Origin: Limnanthes douglasii subsp. nivea
Lineage: Eukaryota > Streptophyta > Magnoliopsida > Brassicales > Limnanthaceae
Direction: 5' to 3'
Assembly (NCBI GenBank): GCA_036936605.1
Contig: JAUPFV010000001.1
Location: 77,395,910 to 77,459,909 of the forward strand
DNA length: 64,000 nucleotides
Part shown: positions 30,324 through 43,100 of the stretch, piece by piece
How the letters are laid out: each line of letters starts with the position of its first letter
Numbering within the stretch: position 1 is the stretch's first letter
Position numbers and translations under genes: made by a program
Notes under the pieces: model-generated
What the model saw: only the letters and a program-made list of their open reading frames with translations
Databases searched by the model: none
What the model was told of the DNA's origin: nothing

Positions 30324-31577
30324 TTAATTGTTCTTCGGACGCGAGGGATTGTTGTTCGATATGTTAGATTGTCCACTCCCCTTCTGAACAGTACTAGCAC
30401 CTCCTCGAACCCTCGTCGATTCTTCGACCTTAATCTGGTCCTCAACCTGAGCCATAAGAGCTCCAAATGTTAACGCCCTGCGCCTCGTAGTCTCATCGGC
30501 TAAATCCCCAGGCAACAGCCCTTGCCTGAACGCCGCCATAGCCACACTTTCTTCACAGTCATCCAATTCAGCCTTTGTTGACACAAACCTCTTGGTATAA
30601 TCCTTTAACTTCTCTCCCACAGCCTGCTTGCATTGTATTATTGTGTCTCCATTGGCTCTCATTTCCTTGCTTCCCACAAACTGTCTTCGGAAAGCGGTGT
30701 AAAAACCTCTAAAATTTGCAATTGACTCCTTAGGAATCTTATTGAACCATTTCAGCGCAGTTCCCTTAAACGTTTGAGAAAAAGCTCTACACACCAATTT
30801 ATCGTCATCTTCGAAATTAGTCATGTAGTTTTTAAATTGTTCTATGTGGTCATCGGGATCTTGAGTCCCATCAAACTTATCAACTTTGGAAATATCAAAC
30901 CGCCTCGGTAGCGGCACAGATCTGATCTCCCTGACCAATGGTGAATCCCTCCAGTCGACCCCCTGAACATACTGGTCCTCATTTCTCATCCCCACAGTTG
31001 CGTATAAGCTGGACTCACCTTCATATTTCCGAGGCGAACACCTCCGAGGCGAATATTTCCGAGGTGAGTATACTCGCCTCTCTTTCTTTTTCCTTCCTTC
31101 CTTATACACCTTAGCTGGCCGGAGCTCACGCTCTGTTCCTCTTGAACGGCCTCGAGAGCGTTCGTACCTCGGTGTTTCATCAGACTCGGAATCTTCGAAG
31201 TCCTCTTCATCACTAGAGTTTACATACAGTCGCCTTTGTAACTTTTCTTTCCTCTTTATCCCGCTATATTCTTTTTTTTGCTCAGAACGTGCTTTACGCT
31301 GCTCATAGTGATCATCGCCATCGTCCATCGACTGATCCGACTGATCATTCTGATCGCCCCCTGCTATCTTAGACCTAAGCCTAGCACCATCATTATTTCC
31401 CTTCTTTTTTACCAATTCGTCAAGCTCTGCCACCTTCCTAATCATCTCATTCATTTTTCCTTCAAAATCAAATTGGATTGATTGAGTTGGAATAGATTTA
31501 CCTGCCTCTTGCAGATCGGATTTCAGCGTTTCCATAGCCTTGCGAACGGATGGATTGTCACCTTCCTCTGGATTCAT
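30324..31577 (-). CDS. Gypsy B Gag
   Basis: ATG 31577 (MNPEEGDNP); 417 codons to TAA 30324-30326. The N-terminus is charged, with an Arg/Ser/Pro-rich stretch (PRKYSPRR-type repeats, about 31020-31080). The Gag core is at 30890-30500 with DPDDHIEQFKNYM, LVCRAFSQTFKGTALKWF and FRRQFVGSK. The TAA is followed by an open frame in the same phase; Gypsy C has no stop here, so it may be a point mutation. Gag forms the particle that packages element RNA. Confidence 0.9.
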   Translation of the reverse strand: MNPEEGDNPSVRKAMETLKSDLQEAGKSIPTQSIQFDFEGKMNEMIRKVAELDELVKKKGNNDGARLRSKIAGGDQNDQSDQSMDDGDDHYEQRKARSEQKKEYSGIKRKEKLQRRLYVNSSDEEDFEDSESDETPRYERSRGRSRGTERELRPAKVYKEGRKKKERRVYSPRKYSPRRCSPRKYEGESSLYATVGMRNEDQYVQGVDWRDSPLVREIRSVPLPRRFDISKVDKFDGTQDPDDHIEQFKNYMTNFEDDDKLVCRAFSQTFKGTALKWFNKIPKESIANFRGFYTAFRRQFVGSKEMRANGDTIIQCKQAVGEKLKDYTKRFVSTKAELDDCEESVAMAAFRQGLLPGDLADETTRRRALTFGALMAQVEDQIKVEESTRVRGGASTVQKGSGQSNISNNNPSRPKNN

Positions 31578-31684
31578 CTTCAATCAGCGAAAAATCAAAC
31601 AAAATATGAAAATTCGAACGAAAAACTTTGAAAAACGAAAACTCGAACGTCGATTTCTGATCTGTTGATCAAGGTATCCTCGCC

Positions 31685-31702
31685 CCCTCTTTCTAGCGCC
31701 AA
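31685..31702 (-). other. Gypsy B primer binding site
   Basis: The minus strand reads TGGCGCTAGAAAGAGGGG, two bases after the 5' LTR. The position is right; the tRNA is not identified. It differs from the A/C site. Confidence 0.6.
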
Positions 31703-31704
31703 TT

Positions 31705-31988
31705 TGGTGTGAATTAAAGTTGTAGTGAGAGAATTAAGAACAGAAAGTCTTCAAGGAGAATTTAAAGTAGTGAAAAGTGCTTCTGAATATTTCATAGGTC
31801 AAAATAACTTCTTCAGCCTCCTTAAATAGGCAGGGTGAGTTAGTTAAAGAAATGGTTACATATTGATATATTTACGATTTAACCCTCATGGTTCTCCTAA
31901 AGCCTAATTTAATCCTATATTTACAGAAATTATCAATTTAGTCCCTATCAATTACACTTATGTCCCTGAGGAATATCTTTCCTTATCA
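31705..31988 (-). repeat. Gypsy B 5' LTR
   Basis: Apparently identical to 21596-21879. TGATAAGG at 31988 is followed outside by the GATAT target duplication. Confidence 0.95.
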
Positions 31989-32012
31989 GATATGTAACTG
32001 AATTGAACATAT

Positions 32013-32017
<5 letters not shown>

Positions 32018-32052
<35 letters not shown>

Positions 32053-32071
32053 CATGCGTACATACGTATAC

Positions 32072-32170
<99 letters not shown>

Positions 32171-32294
32171 CATACATACATACATACATACATACATACG
32201 TACGTACGTACATACATATATACATATATACATATATACATATGTACATATGTACATACATACATACATATATACATACATACATACCTACATA
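32018..32294. repeat. TA / CATA microsatellite
   Basis: (TA)n, then (CATA)n with CGTA variants. It generates several long Tyr/Ile/Val 'ORFs' on both strands that are not genes. 32295-33890 holds only AT-rich sequence, with a small (TA)n at about 32430-32446. Confidence 0.95.
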
Positions 32295-33891
32295 GTCTTA
32301 AAAATAATATTAGTTGGACCCCTGTATAGGGGAAACTACCACACACAAAGAAAACAAACATATTACATATATTGAATATATGAGGCTAACTTACTCGGTT
32401 ATTAAAAAAAATAACAGAATGATCATGTATATATATATATATATATGAATTTTAAGTGGACCCATAAAAAGAATCACCTGATTCAGATAACTGAGAGCCA
32501 AATTATGGCCTTCTAATGTTAGACACTTAAAGAAATGATTTTTTTTCTACTGTCAGTGTTCGTCGTGATCATAACAGGGATGGTCTCGGTAAACAATTAA
32601 CCGTAGTAATTTCTTGTGAAGTGAGTTTATCGCAGCAGCTATAATCATGGTCGCGACAAAGTTCTTCAATTATAAAAAATTGAAAACCTCAAATTGGTTG
32701 TGAATTAGGATTTCGTCCAAAAATTCTCAAGATCGTATGCGCACATAAACATATAACAACATATACACCTTTATTTATGCTTAATCAAATCAACCAAGAT
32801 ATAAACGTGAAATTATATATTTTCTTACAACTTACTCATGCATAGGTCTCAAAAACAGAAATCACAAACAAAGTGTTTTTACTAAATCTGAATCAATTAA
32901 AAAATTAAGGTTTGGAATAATTTATTTTACATTTCTCATTCATATACAAAGTGGAATCAGATCCGAATCTGATAGTCTCAAACATGCATAATATTTAAGG
33001 GTTTTTATACATTTGATTCAATTTCCTGTAATTTAATCACTTTCGTGTAAAACTATAAGAAAATAAGACTTGAAGAATTTATCGTGAGCCATAATCCCTT
33101 TCATATTTTCTAGGGCCTGGAGTGGAAGACTTAATTTACTCTGATTTGAGACTACTGAAAATGAAGGTTATGGATCTCCAACAACTTGTGATTGATACAA
33201 AAACAATCTTTAAACGAATGTGTATATGTGTGTAAGAGAGACATATAAAAAAATTAGAGAAATAAAGTAAGAAAGATAATATATGAAAGCAAGACAAATA
33301 TATCGTATTGAATTTGGGTTTAGAATTTTGGAATTTATATTAAGTTAATATAATTCTTTTAATATCATAATAGGTCATAAAATATTTTCACTTGTTTAAT
33401 TGACGGTTTTTATTATTTCTATAAATCACTCTTTTATATTTTTATTTTTCAAACATATCTGATGGACTAACCACTTTCAGGGACCATAATCCTTATTGAG
33501 CTTCTAAAGCCCAATAATAAATTATTGAATTAAATAACCCTCCTTCAAGGTACATTTTATCCAATCGATAATCATATATTATAATTTATTACACCAAATA
33601 CTAAACAATAATAATAATATTATTTATAAGTCCAACAATCTCAACTGATTACTTTACTTATATAATTGGACTTGTATCAACATGCATAAATACCCTAAAT
33701 TACACAAGATGATATATTCCAATTTAGGATTTTCTTATAATCTTCTGCTTTTGCCATTTATGTATACTGAAATTCATCTATCCCAAATATGTACCGTATA
33801 ACTTTGTAGTTCACGAATAATATCTGAATGTCTATTCATGTCATGAGATAACTAACAAAGAACCAAAATGCTATACCATTTCTTATAATAT

Positions 33892-34400
33892 GTAATGGTT
33901 TTACAATAAATTACATTGCTAACTACCGCCATGGTGAACCTTGACCTCTAATGGAGTGTGGCATGATAGTATTTCAACACATGTCAACTACTCAATTATC
34001 CAACTTAGCTGCCACGGAACCTCTACATAACACCAAAGAAGGACAAATATTTGGTCGGATGATTGGTAGTGTTGAATAGTGAGCATTGACCTCTAATGGA
34101 GTGTGGCATGATAGTATGTCAACACATGTCAACTACTCAATTATCCAACTTAGTTACCATGGAACCTCTACATAACACCAAAGAAGTACAAATATTGGTT
34201 GGACGATTAACAATGTAATGGTTTTACAGTAAATTACATTGCTAACTACCGCCTTAGTGAACATTGACCTCTACTTGAATGTGGCATGATCGTATGTCAA
34301 CACATGTCAACTACTCAATTATCCAACTAAGATGCCATGAAACCTCTACATAACACCAAAGAAGTACAAATATTGGTCAGACGATTGGAAATGTTGAATA
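33892..34400. repeat. Irregular tandem repeat, three copies (145-178 bp)
   Basis: TTGACCTCTA blocks start at 33941, 34086 and 34264. Each is followed by GTGTGGCATGAT, CAACACATGTCAACTACTCA and AACCTCTACATAACACCAAA. Copies 1 and 3 also have a 38-bp GTAATGGTTTTAC leader that copy 2 lacks. Confidence 0.85.
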
Positions 34401-34589
34401 TATTTATTTATTGATCATTCAAACAATGCCAATATTTCTTCCAAGTCTTAAAGGGTGCAAAAGTTTTATGATAGACTCCATCATGTGAGGAAGCATTCTA
34501 AAACATCAATAGATTCATCATCTCACCAATAATATTGACCAAACCACAATCGAGTGGGAAGGCGTGGATCTAGAGAAATCTAATATGTA

Positions 34590-35340
34590 AGTAAACCATT
34601 ACTCGATGCCAAAAGTCCATACATGCAGCTGGAGAAGTTGGTCATTACATTAATAGTGGCATCCTGAAATATGAGACTGTATTTCCATGCTCATAGTATC
34701 ATTGTTCGAACATTATTCCCTATATGCATCATACTATACAAGTCATACATATCTCCGAGATCAACCTAGTGGTCAGTGGAGCTCAGAGATTATGACATCT
34801 ATTTTGAACCATGAATGCCGATAAAGGCGCAAGCCATTACGGATTTATTGAGAGAGTTCTAGTACGAATGACCCATACATACCGTGCATCAAACCAAATC
34901 AACCTAGAAGTATAAACATATGACAAGATTAATACTCAAGGCTCAGGGTATACCTCTAACTCACATCCCCAACATGCGATATCCTAATACAATCCATCAA
35001 GATTAGCTTCCCATCATCAAACAATGAACCATAATACGAGCTTTTAATTACATGCCTTTGTCTGGTTAAGATATGTTGAGTAAAGCATCTTCAACTATTT
35101 ATGGATTCACAACTCGTAGTCCACAAAGTGGTCGGATATTTCAAAACTAAGAAGGATACCATAAACTAATACTTTAAAGATATTTGAAAACAATTGTTCT
35201 TATTTGATGACGTTTATTCGAGCAAGTCCCAAGAGCCAACAATGCAAAAGTTGATTCCTTTGACTATTCAACTTGTGTGACATCATCACTAGCGTTATCT
35301 ACCAAGATAAGTTACCATTATCCTTTCCAATAATTTTTTC
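34590..35340 (+). pseudogene. Decayed Gypsy RNase H region
   Basis: Piecewise translation shows the end of a Gypsy RNase H (MQLEKLVITL, MRLYFHAHSIIVRT, WSVELRDYDI; 34620-34810). Remains of the second RNase H follow (SNNEP-YELL, FMDSQLVVHKVVGYF; 35010-35150). Stops and shifts are dense. It is older than A-C and belongs to another Tat-type element; LTRs were not found. Confidence 0.75.
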
Positions 35341-35589
35341 GAAACAATCTCCTCCTTCGAGGTCATGGTAATTCAGAGTGAAGAAGCACAAAAAATGATT
35401 GGTGAACACCAATTATAAACTATCAAAATAAGAGGATTCTTTAGAAAAATAAGGACGAAAATGTATTTTCTATTTCTACTTCCTCTTCTTAATTCATTCA
35501 CCGCAAAACTTTTATTCTTAATTTTAATGTTTCATTATATATATGCTTTCAATCATGGGCCCGAACGTCATACATGAAGACTATTTCAA

Positions 35590-38430
35590 CATTATGACGC
35601 AATTACCCCTTGATTGATCTCAGAGAACGATAATTTTTTAATCGATGGTTTATATAATTAATATAGGCTAGTCAATTGTTTTTATAATTTGAAAAGATTA
35701 GTTAATAATGAGTATTAGTTAGTCAAACAACTAAATTATAATATTTATTTTATTTATCTATATATATATATATATTCTCTTAGTACATTTGTGTATATAA
35801 TTTATAAAAATAATTAAATTTTATTTACCATCACGATCAAGATGATCTAACATTTAATTAGAATGATTGAACAAACTCGTCTGTCTGTATATTTTGTGAA
35901 AATTTGAATTTGATCCCAATATATGAATTTTTTATTAATAATTATTGTTGTATTTTTCGTACTTCCTTGCTTGATCACGACTTATATAACTTAGATATGT
36001 GTTATATAACCTAGATAAAGGTCGTGATATAATATTTAAACTAGATCAATTAATAATACCGTTGATTAAACAAATAACTGAATATTTTCAAGTAGTTTGG
36101 GAAGTTTTAATTAGTTTTGTAGAACAAAAAAATAAATTTGTATAACTATAAGACCAAAAATAGCTAATATTATAAAAATATTAGTTTATTATTATTCGAA
36201 AAAAACAAAAACAAATCTAAAAGAATTTGACTTTTAAAAATTCGTGCATTGACTAGTCAAAAATCTAATTTGAGTATATAGAAATTAGTTTCGACATTTG
36301 ATAATATTGCGCTCTTATTTATTTATTAAAATTTTATTTTAAATTATTTACCTGTTTATTATATTCACATCAATAGATTTTCATATCAATTTTTTATTAG
36401 TAAGAAATATTCACTATAGATTATTTATATATATATATATATATATATATTGTCATAAAGAAATATAATTTGCTACATTTTTAGTTGTTTGCTCTATTTC
36501 AGACCATTCATTTTTTTGTAGAAATCATTTTTAGCACCAATTTCTTTTCAAGAGACTAAAGTTTTTTTTTTATTTTCTTTAAGATAAAAGTTCATATTGA
36601 ATATATTTTTTAGACTGAATATTTATTTTCTTCTTTCAAAAATTTATTCTCAATAAATAACCAATATGGTACTATGGTTCTATAATTATCTTCACTGTAA
36701 GTGGTATAAATTTTCTTCAGAAAGGAAAATATTCGACGAAATAATACAAAAAAAAAACTGCAAAGTTACTCATAGCTATATTTGGATGATTACAAAAAAA
36801 TGTAATAGATTTTGACATTTTATCATCTATACACACCTATAAGACCACTAAGAAAATACGAGGCTATTTTCACACAGTTTCTCAAGCACACATAAGATAT
36901 ATTAAGATGAATGGTTATTTTTTTTAGTGTAGATTCAACGACAATATGGAGAAACTAAGAAACGCATGTTTGGATTTTTGCTATTTTTCATCCGGCACAG
37001 CTTGGATTTTTGTTATTAAATCTAGACAATAAACTTTCTCTATTTTTTTTGAAAAAAAACAATTAAAATACCAATGTCAAATCTCTTTAAAGTGAAAATA
37101 TCAAATAATATTTTAAAAATTTATTTGTGAAATATATGACAATTAATTGTATCATTCATAAATCAATATGTGTTTGTACACCTCAACAAAAAAGAGTGAT
37201 TGAACGAGATAATTAACATATACTTGAGTTGGGCCGTACTAAATTCTTGACATGATTGTAAAATATTAGTTTCTTATATACAAACTAATTGAATCGATTG
37301 AGCACCCATATATGATCATAAGAAATATTACTTATTGATTGGGAATTGAAAGTATCTAATAAATAACTCGACTAGACATTTGTATCCAGTAACTATGGTG
37401 AGTTAATTAATGTTATCCTCACGTACTATATAATGGGATGAAACTATATGGATCCTTGGATACCTCAAATGATCTTCAAATAAAAGATTTATATATTTAG
37501 ATCAAGGATGTAGTAAGGTTGTAACGTTTTTAATGTCAATTGAGTAAGTTATCATACTATCTGATGGCCGAATATTGGTTATTTTATCTTAATTGGTGGT
37601 AATCTAATATCCAGGAAGAGAACAAAAAATTAGATAATAATATCTCGATCCAATACGAATTCTTAATATTATCTAATAGCAAACACATAATATGAGCTAG
37701 TTTGGACGAAGCATTTACTCATCAAGCTAGATATTCACTATGATGGTACAACATTGTGATAATCAAGATGCCATGCATATAATAAACAACCATGACTTTC
37801 ATGAGAGGACCACGCACATTGAGTTCGATTCTCATTTGTTTTAGATATTTTCATAAAAACATCCACTTGTATCATATTACTCGATCGTGTTCAAAAGATC
37901 TTCAGCTTGCCAACATTCTTAACAAAGTTTTTTTCAAAGCCACAATAAATAATAGATGTAACAAGTTGGATGTATTAGACATATACGCTGCAACTTGAGG
38001 AGTGCTAAAGATAAAAGGTTAAAGAATTTTTTTAACTAGCACCATATAATTTGATATAGATTAGTCAATAGTTCATATAATTAGTGATAAATTAGTCAAT
38101 AGTCAATATTAGTTAGTCGAGTAATTATATAATAATATTTACTTACTTTGTTTATCTAAGTCTATATATAGATATTTATTTTGTACTTTGATAAATATAT
38201 TTTTATAGTAATATCTAAATTTATCTACAATATTAGTGAACAAGTATGAGTTTGTATATATATATATATATATGTCTACAATTTGAGTTAATCTAATTTA
38301 TGATTTTTATAAAGTATTGTTGTTGTGTTTTTCATACTTACGATTATTTGATCGAAAATTAGATGTTATACAGTCCTGATTCAGATCACGTTATGATATT
38401 TAAGCTATATCAAATAATTATAGGGAATCA
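35590..38430 (+). mobile_element. Decayed Copia element with diverged LTRs
   Basis: 35600-36060 and 38030-38430 are diverged direct repeats (AATATTAGTTAGTC, TTGTTGT-TTTTC-TACTT, GATATAATATTTAAACTA). They flank an interior that ends in Copia RNase H. The boundaries are approximate. 36060-37350 is too degraded to read and includes a (TA)n run at 36427-36450. Confidence 0.5.
37370..38010 (+). pseudogene. Copia RNase H, C-terminal part, broken
   Basis: Fragments read SDGRILVIL and a PGREQK block (about 37560-37640), then ELVWTKHLLIKLDIHY and CDNQDAMHIINNHDFHERT-HIE (37695-37830). The end is LANIL-KVFF and KLDVLDIYAA followed by a stop (37905-38000). This is the usual end of Copia Pol just before the 3' LTR. 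Confidence 0.8.
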
Positions 38431-38479
38431 ATTGGTCGGGAAGCGGAATTATATAACAATTATTGGACCGAATATTGCA

Positions 38480-38960
38480 TATTTAGTAAGTATAATGAGT
38501 TAATTCGTGTCAGTTTCACACATTATATAATGGGTTGTAACTATTTGGACCCTTGGATATCTGAAGGTATATTTAGGTAAATAATATTTTGGTCTAAGGA
38601 CACAATAGAATTATAGTGTTCATTAATTTTGAATGGACATAATGTCTAACTATCTGAAGGTCTACTATTGAATACTGTAGCTTTTTTTTTGTGAATATCA
38701 TATTTAAGAAGAGAAAAAAGTGGAAAATTACATCTACATCTGGTACAGAGTCAGAATACCGTGCAAGAATAAAACATATCATATAATTTAGTTTGGACGA
38801 AGTGTTTAGTGAGTGAGCTAGATATTCACAATAATAGTAAAATGGTACTACATTACGACACTCAAAATTGTCATGTATATCACAAAAATATGATGATTCC
38901 TTTATTTTCCTCTCCATATTATGGTCATGTTTTTTGCTTTGATATTTCCTTTATCAAAGA
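38480..38960 (+). pseudogene. Second Copia RNase H fragment of the same family
   Basis: Repeats the order seen at 37380-37800: TATATAATGGG-TG-AACTAT, GACCCTTGGATA, TAGTTTGGACGAAG, AGATATTCAC, and a CDNQ-H-like block now reading YDTQNCHVYH. It is a separate, more decayed copy. 38961-39250 holds nothing recognised. Confidence 0.6.
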
Positions 38961-39541
38961 AACCTCAATTGTAGCCTTATTTAAACTTAGATTTCTAAGT
39001 CATTTACTTGAGATTCATCTTTTTCTCTCGCCTATACTTACTCTTAAAATTTGCTTTCAAACCCTAACTTACTGTAACAATGGATTTTTCATAATCAGGT
39101 TTAGATCCATTGACAAAATCAAAGGTTCATTTACTTAAAACTCAATCTTGTTGTCAGACAAATTTAGATATGTCAATTAGAGAAAAAGAAAAGTCAAATT
39201 TACAATTTGTGTCTTTTCTTTTATTGGTTTGATTTGATTTTTTCAAAATTACGGTTGTAAATGTTAATTTTCTTCGAAAATAATGTCACTTCAAACACAC
39301 TTTTTCCCCCCTTCTCATCACCCCAAACCAACCCAAAGACGTCTAATTTTTTAGAAACCACCAGAAAAGAAATTGTTCGACTTATAGCCTCTCTCTCCAA
39401 ATCAGTTGTTCGTCGAACCCCTCACCGGAATTGTACCAGTCACCCTATTGTTCTCCGTCAATCGATTAACCACCTTCTGTTGGACAAGTTGTCGTCAATT
39501 GCTCGCCGGTCGGTGAAACTACAGTGTTTTGCAGTAACCAA

Positions 39542-40155
39542 GTAAGCATTGTCATGGAAAATGTATTTTTTTGCATTTTTGATGACTTCTAACCACTTAT
39601 TTATGTTAGTTCACGATCGACGTTCCTTTTTTTATACCGGAATCAAGTATTTAGTGATGACAGTTGTTCAGTTAGTTTCTGGGTTTATCGTCGAACCATG
39701 GGTAGAAGTTAGGTTGCATGTAATGTTAATACTTTCCTGATAATTGTGATGTATATTAGATGTGCATTAGGCAGTTGATTGTTGATTTTGGTATTGTTTT
39801 GATATTTCCCAGATCCCTGCAACGTGCGTGTAAAAAAGAGAACCGTTCGCAGCCTGTACGTGTGCGTTGTAGTACAGTTTGCATCTTCATCACGTAAGAT
39901 GCAAACAGTTTGTAGCTTCATCTCTGTTTATAGTTCATATAAATTTGCATCTTGATTCAATAGGTGCATACAGTTCGCAGCTTATATTTGCACACAATTC
40001 GCAGGCCAGCGTGCGAATTATTTGTAAAACCGGGCTGATAGATAAGCAGTTCACAGCTTGTCATGCGAGTTGTGTGATATTCCAACTAATAAATAGGCAG
40101 TTTACAGCTTATCATGTGAGGTGTGTGATACTCCAACTAATTTGCGTTTGTGTAG
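39542..40155 (+). other. Likely 5'-UTR intron of the MULE-2 Ulp1 gene, with inverted motifs
   Basis: Donor AACCAA|GTAAGC at 39542 and acceptor TTGTGTAG at 40155, six bases before the ATG at 40161. It contains AATTCGCA - 8 nt - TGCGAATT (39996-40019) and relatives. The layout copies the PMD 5'-UTR intron of MULE-1. Confidence 0.55.
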
Positions 40156-40160
40156 GAAGT

Positions 40161-43100
40161 ATGACAACAAAACCAATCTATTATAGGTCAGGATTGGTGA
40201 GCCTCCTCAAACTGTTGAAAGAGAATCGTATTACCCGTGCCCACATACTGCAAGAAACACATCCTTCTACACGCTTTTGAAAACGTCTTTCGACATCCGT
40301 AATGTGGCAGAGCTGCCAAAGAAGAAATTTTATTCGCTCATTCAGTATGTTGTCGAGAAGTTCTCCGTCGATGAAGACGTATTCCTTATTGGCTCAAAGT
40401 GGTGAAGCTAACAGCAGACAATGTGAAGGTCGTATTCGGGATGAAGCATGGCACAGAGAAAATGTCGTTAACAAAATCTGGAGCATTTCATAAAAAATAC
40501 GTAAACGATGTAGAGGACGAATCTAGGATGATGAAGAAATACTTCATGGGTAAAACGTCCAGGAAGATAGGACCGACAGATACTAAAACAATAGCGAATG
40601 CTATTTTAAAGGTACCTGTAAAATAGAATTCATCTTATAAAGCAGGATGTTGTACTTTACTAACATAACATGTTGTCGTGGGTTTTACAGGCATGTATAG
40701 AAAGAGCCATAAGCGAGGGGGGAGAGCATGAGTTGGAAGATGTTGCACGGCTGTTGATACTGTTTTTGTGCTCAACCCTATTCTACTCCGTATCTGGAGA
40801 TATCTTGGGTTGGAGTACGCTTTATTTTGTTGAAGACCTCAGCAAAATAAACAATTACAACTGATCCGGATCAATAGTGTTCAAGCTTCTCCAGTCTATT
40901 AAGAGTTGCTTAGCTATCGAAAAACCCGATAGAGTCGTCGGGTGTTTCGCCCTTCTAATTGTAAGATTGATTTATTCAGTATAAATATTAGTTATGTACA
41001 GAGCATCTTGATGATGATACTTGTCCCAATGCTGCCCTTCATCATGGAGCACTCAACAATCGGGCTAGAGGTAGCAAAGCCGACCTTGATCCCAAGGGTT
41101 TTAAAATGGTTGGGATTAGAGTGCCAAGCATCTACCGTGTCGCTGCTTGTTAGAATACCCAATCTGAAAGATGATCAGGTATGATCTATATAGGTATTGA
41201 ATTGGGGTTGGAAACAGTTTGCAACCCGTCCTGAGTTTTGTTTGGTATACTATTAAACTAAGGTATCAAGCAATTCGTTGATCGTCCTGAGTTTTGTTTG
41301 GTATTCTATTAAACTAAGGTATCCAGAAATTCGCAGCACGTCCAGACTTTTGTTTGGGATTCTATTAAACTAAGGTATCAAGCAATTCGCAACCTACCCT
41401 GCATCCTGTTTGGTATGGTATCTAATTAAGGTTTCATACAATTCGTAGCCTATAATTTGCAAATAATGCCCATGGAACCTGAGAGGTGTTAGAAACCTAA
41501 TAGGTGGTAGAGTTGCAAACAATTCGCATGGTATCATGCGATTTGTTTGCAAATAAAAGCTGATTGAATTCCAAACAACTATCAGGATATCATGCGAACT
41601 GTTTGCAAAACACAATAGGTCTGTTTGCATCCTGATATTTTCCAAACAAACCGCGTGCAGCTATTTACTTTCATGTTCCTTTGTTGGTAGGTTTTGGAAG
41701 GTCCAATATGTCTTACTGAGGCTGAAAACGAAGCTTTTGGAGGAGCAGTAGATAGTGAAGATGCAAATGTTGAATCTCTTTCACCAGAAGAAAGACCAAA
41801 GAAAAGGAAGAAAAGCACAGCCCCAAAACCAAGGAAACGAGCATCACAGAAACAGAAAGAATCAAATCAGGTGATATCACTCAGACCCCAAACACAAAGA
41901 CTCCCCCAGCCAACGATTCCACCAACACCGATCGGCACATCCCGGCAGGAGCCCGAGGACGAGGGCACCACTAGTATGAGTGCACAATCGGTAATTTTGT
42001 CCTCAAACGCAGAACGGCTACTCCTAGGAAGTCTGCAACTGTGTAGGAATCAAAGCGTTTGAAGACATACACCGATAAGAACAAGTACGCGAGGAAAATA
42101 TAAAACAGGCAAAAGAAGTAAGTATGAAATCGAGCTTACATAATCGCTTTAATCAGCACGTAATATGTTATAAAACGTATATTATTAATTTTTCAGCTGG
42201 AAGAATTAAAATTGAAGATAGCGGAGCTTGAAGCACAACAACTTCACAATGCTCTCTCTCAACCAATTTGCCAAATTGGAAGCCCTACAGTTGAGAAGGT
42301 ACATGGACTAACATCATTGTCATCTGAAGCGGCGTCCACTGAATTGCAGGCATCTGTGCCAGCTGAAAATCAGGATAAGGACCCGAATCAGGACGTGAAA
42401 ATGCAGGATGCTGATGGAGTACTGCCGGAAGAGAGGGATGATGATGGGAACCATTCACCTGTACCGGTACCATCTGGTAAGATACATGAAGAGTTGTTGG
42501 TATCCACAGAGATGGACACCACGGAGAGATAGACAGATAAGTCTCCTCCTACACAGGAGGCAGCCACAACTCTGAGTCCTCCAACGGAGAAAGAAAGACA
42601 CGAGTCTCTTTCGAATGACCAACAACTCGCACTTCACGTAGCAGAGGAGGTAGGCTACGAACAAAACAGAGCTAAGAAGGTAGAAGCTCGTGAAGATGTA
42701 AGTGGATCAAAAGTACACTAAGATTCAAATATCTTATTATTTTTGTGATGAAATTGTTTCTATAATAATGTTTATTGTTGTATACATATTCAAACAAAAT
42801 CATTATATGTATTTAAAACAGTCATGGGGGTTTTATCATTGTATACATATTCAAACAATTCGCATCATAGGATAACTTTCAAACAAATATCAGGCCTATT
42901 GTGTAGTGTTGTCCAAACAATTCTCAGGATATCATGAGACTTGTTCTATATTCTATTGATTTTATTACTTCATAGATCGTAGCTTACTATGCGATTTGTT
43001 TGATATTATGATCTCAAATAAATCTCAAGTTAGCCTGCGATTTGTTCGCAACTCCGATTGCAGTATTCTTAACCCCTCCACCTTTTTATTTTGGAATTTG

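Larger units (their letters stand above)
21596..31988 (-). mobile_element. Gypsy B: young, full-length Tat-type element (10,393 bp)
   Basis: LTRs of 284 bp at 21596-21879 and 31705-31988 look identical base for base. They are flanked by the exact target duplication GATAT (21591-21595 and 31989-31993). gag-pro-pol reads on the minus strand and an intact accessory gene reads on the plus strand. Lesions seen are one TAA in gag (30324-30326) and one frameshift near the end of pol (about 26210). A TAG between protease and RT is probably natural. Identical LTRs imply a very recent insertion. Confidence 0.96.

Noticed and set aside
31948..32361. Long Tyr/Ile/Val-rich ORFs on both strands
   Set aside because: They are translations of a TA/CATA microsatellite.
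39130..39260. MULE-2 left terminal repeat
   Set aside because: An AAGAAAAG...CTTTTCTTT inverted stretch is present, but no matching right end or target duplication was found near 60480-60728.
39261..39545. A host gene exon
   Set aside because: It sits at the start of MULE-2 before a splice donor and looks like a 5' untranslated exon; no recognisable protein domain.
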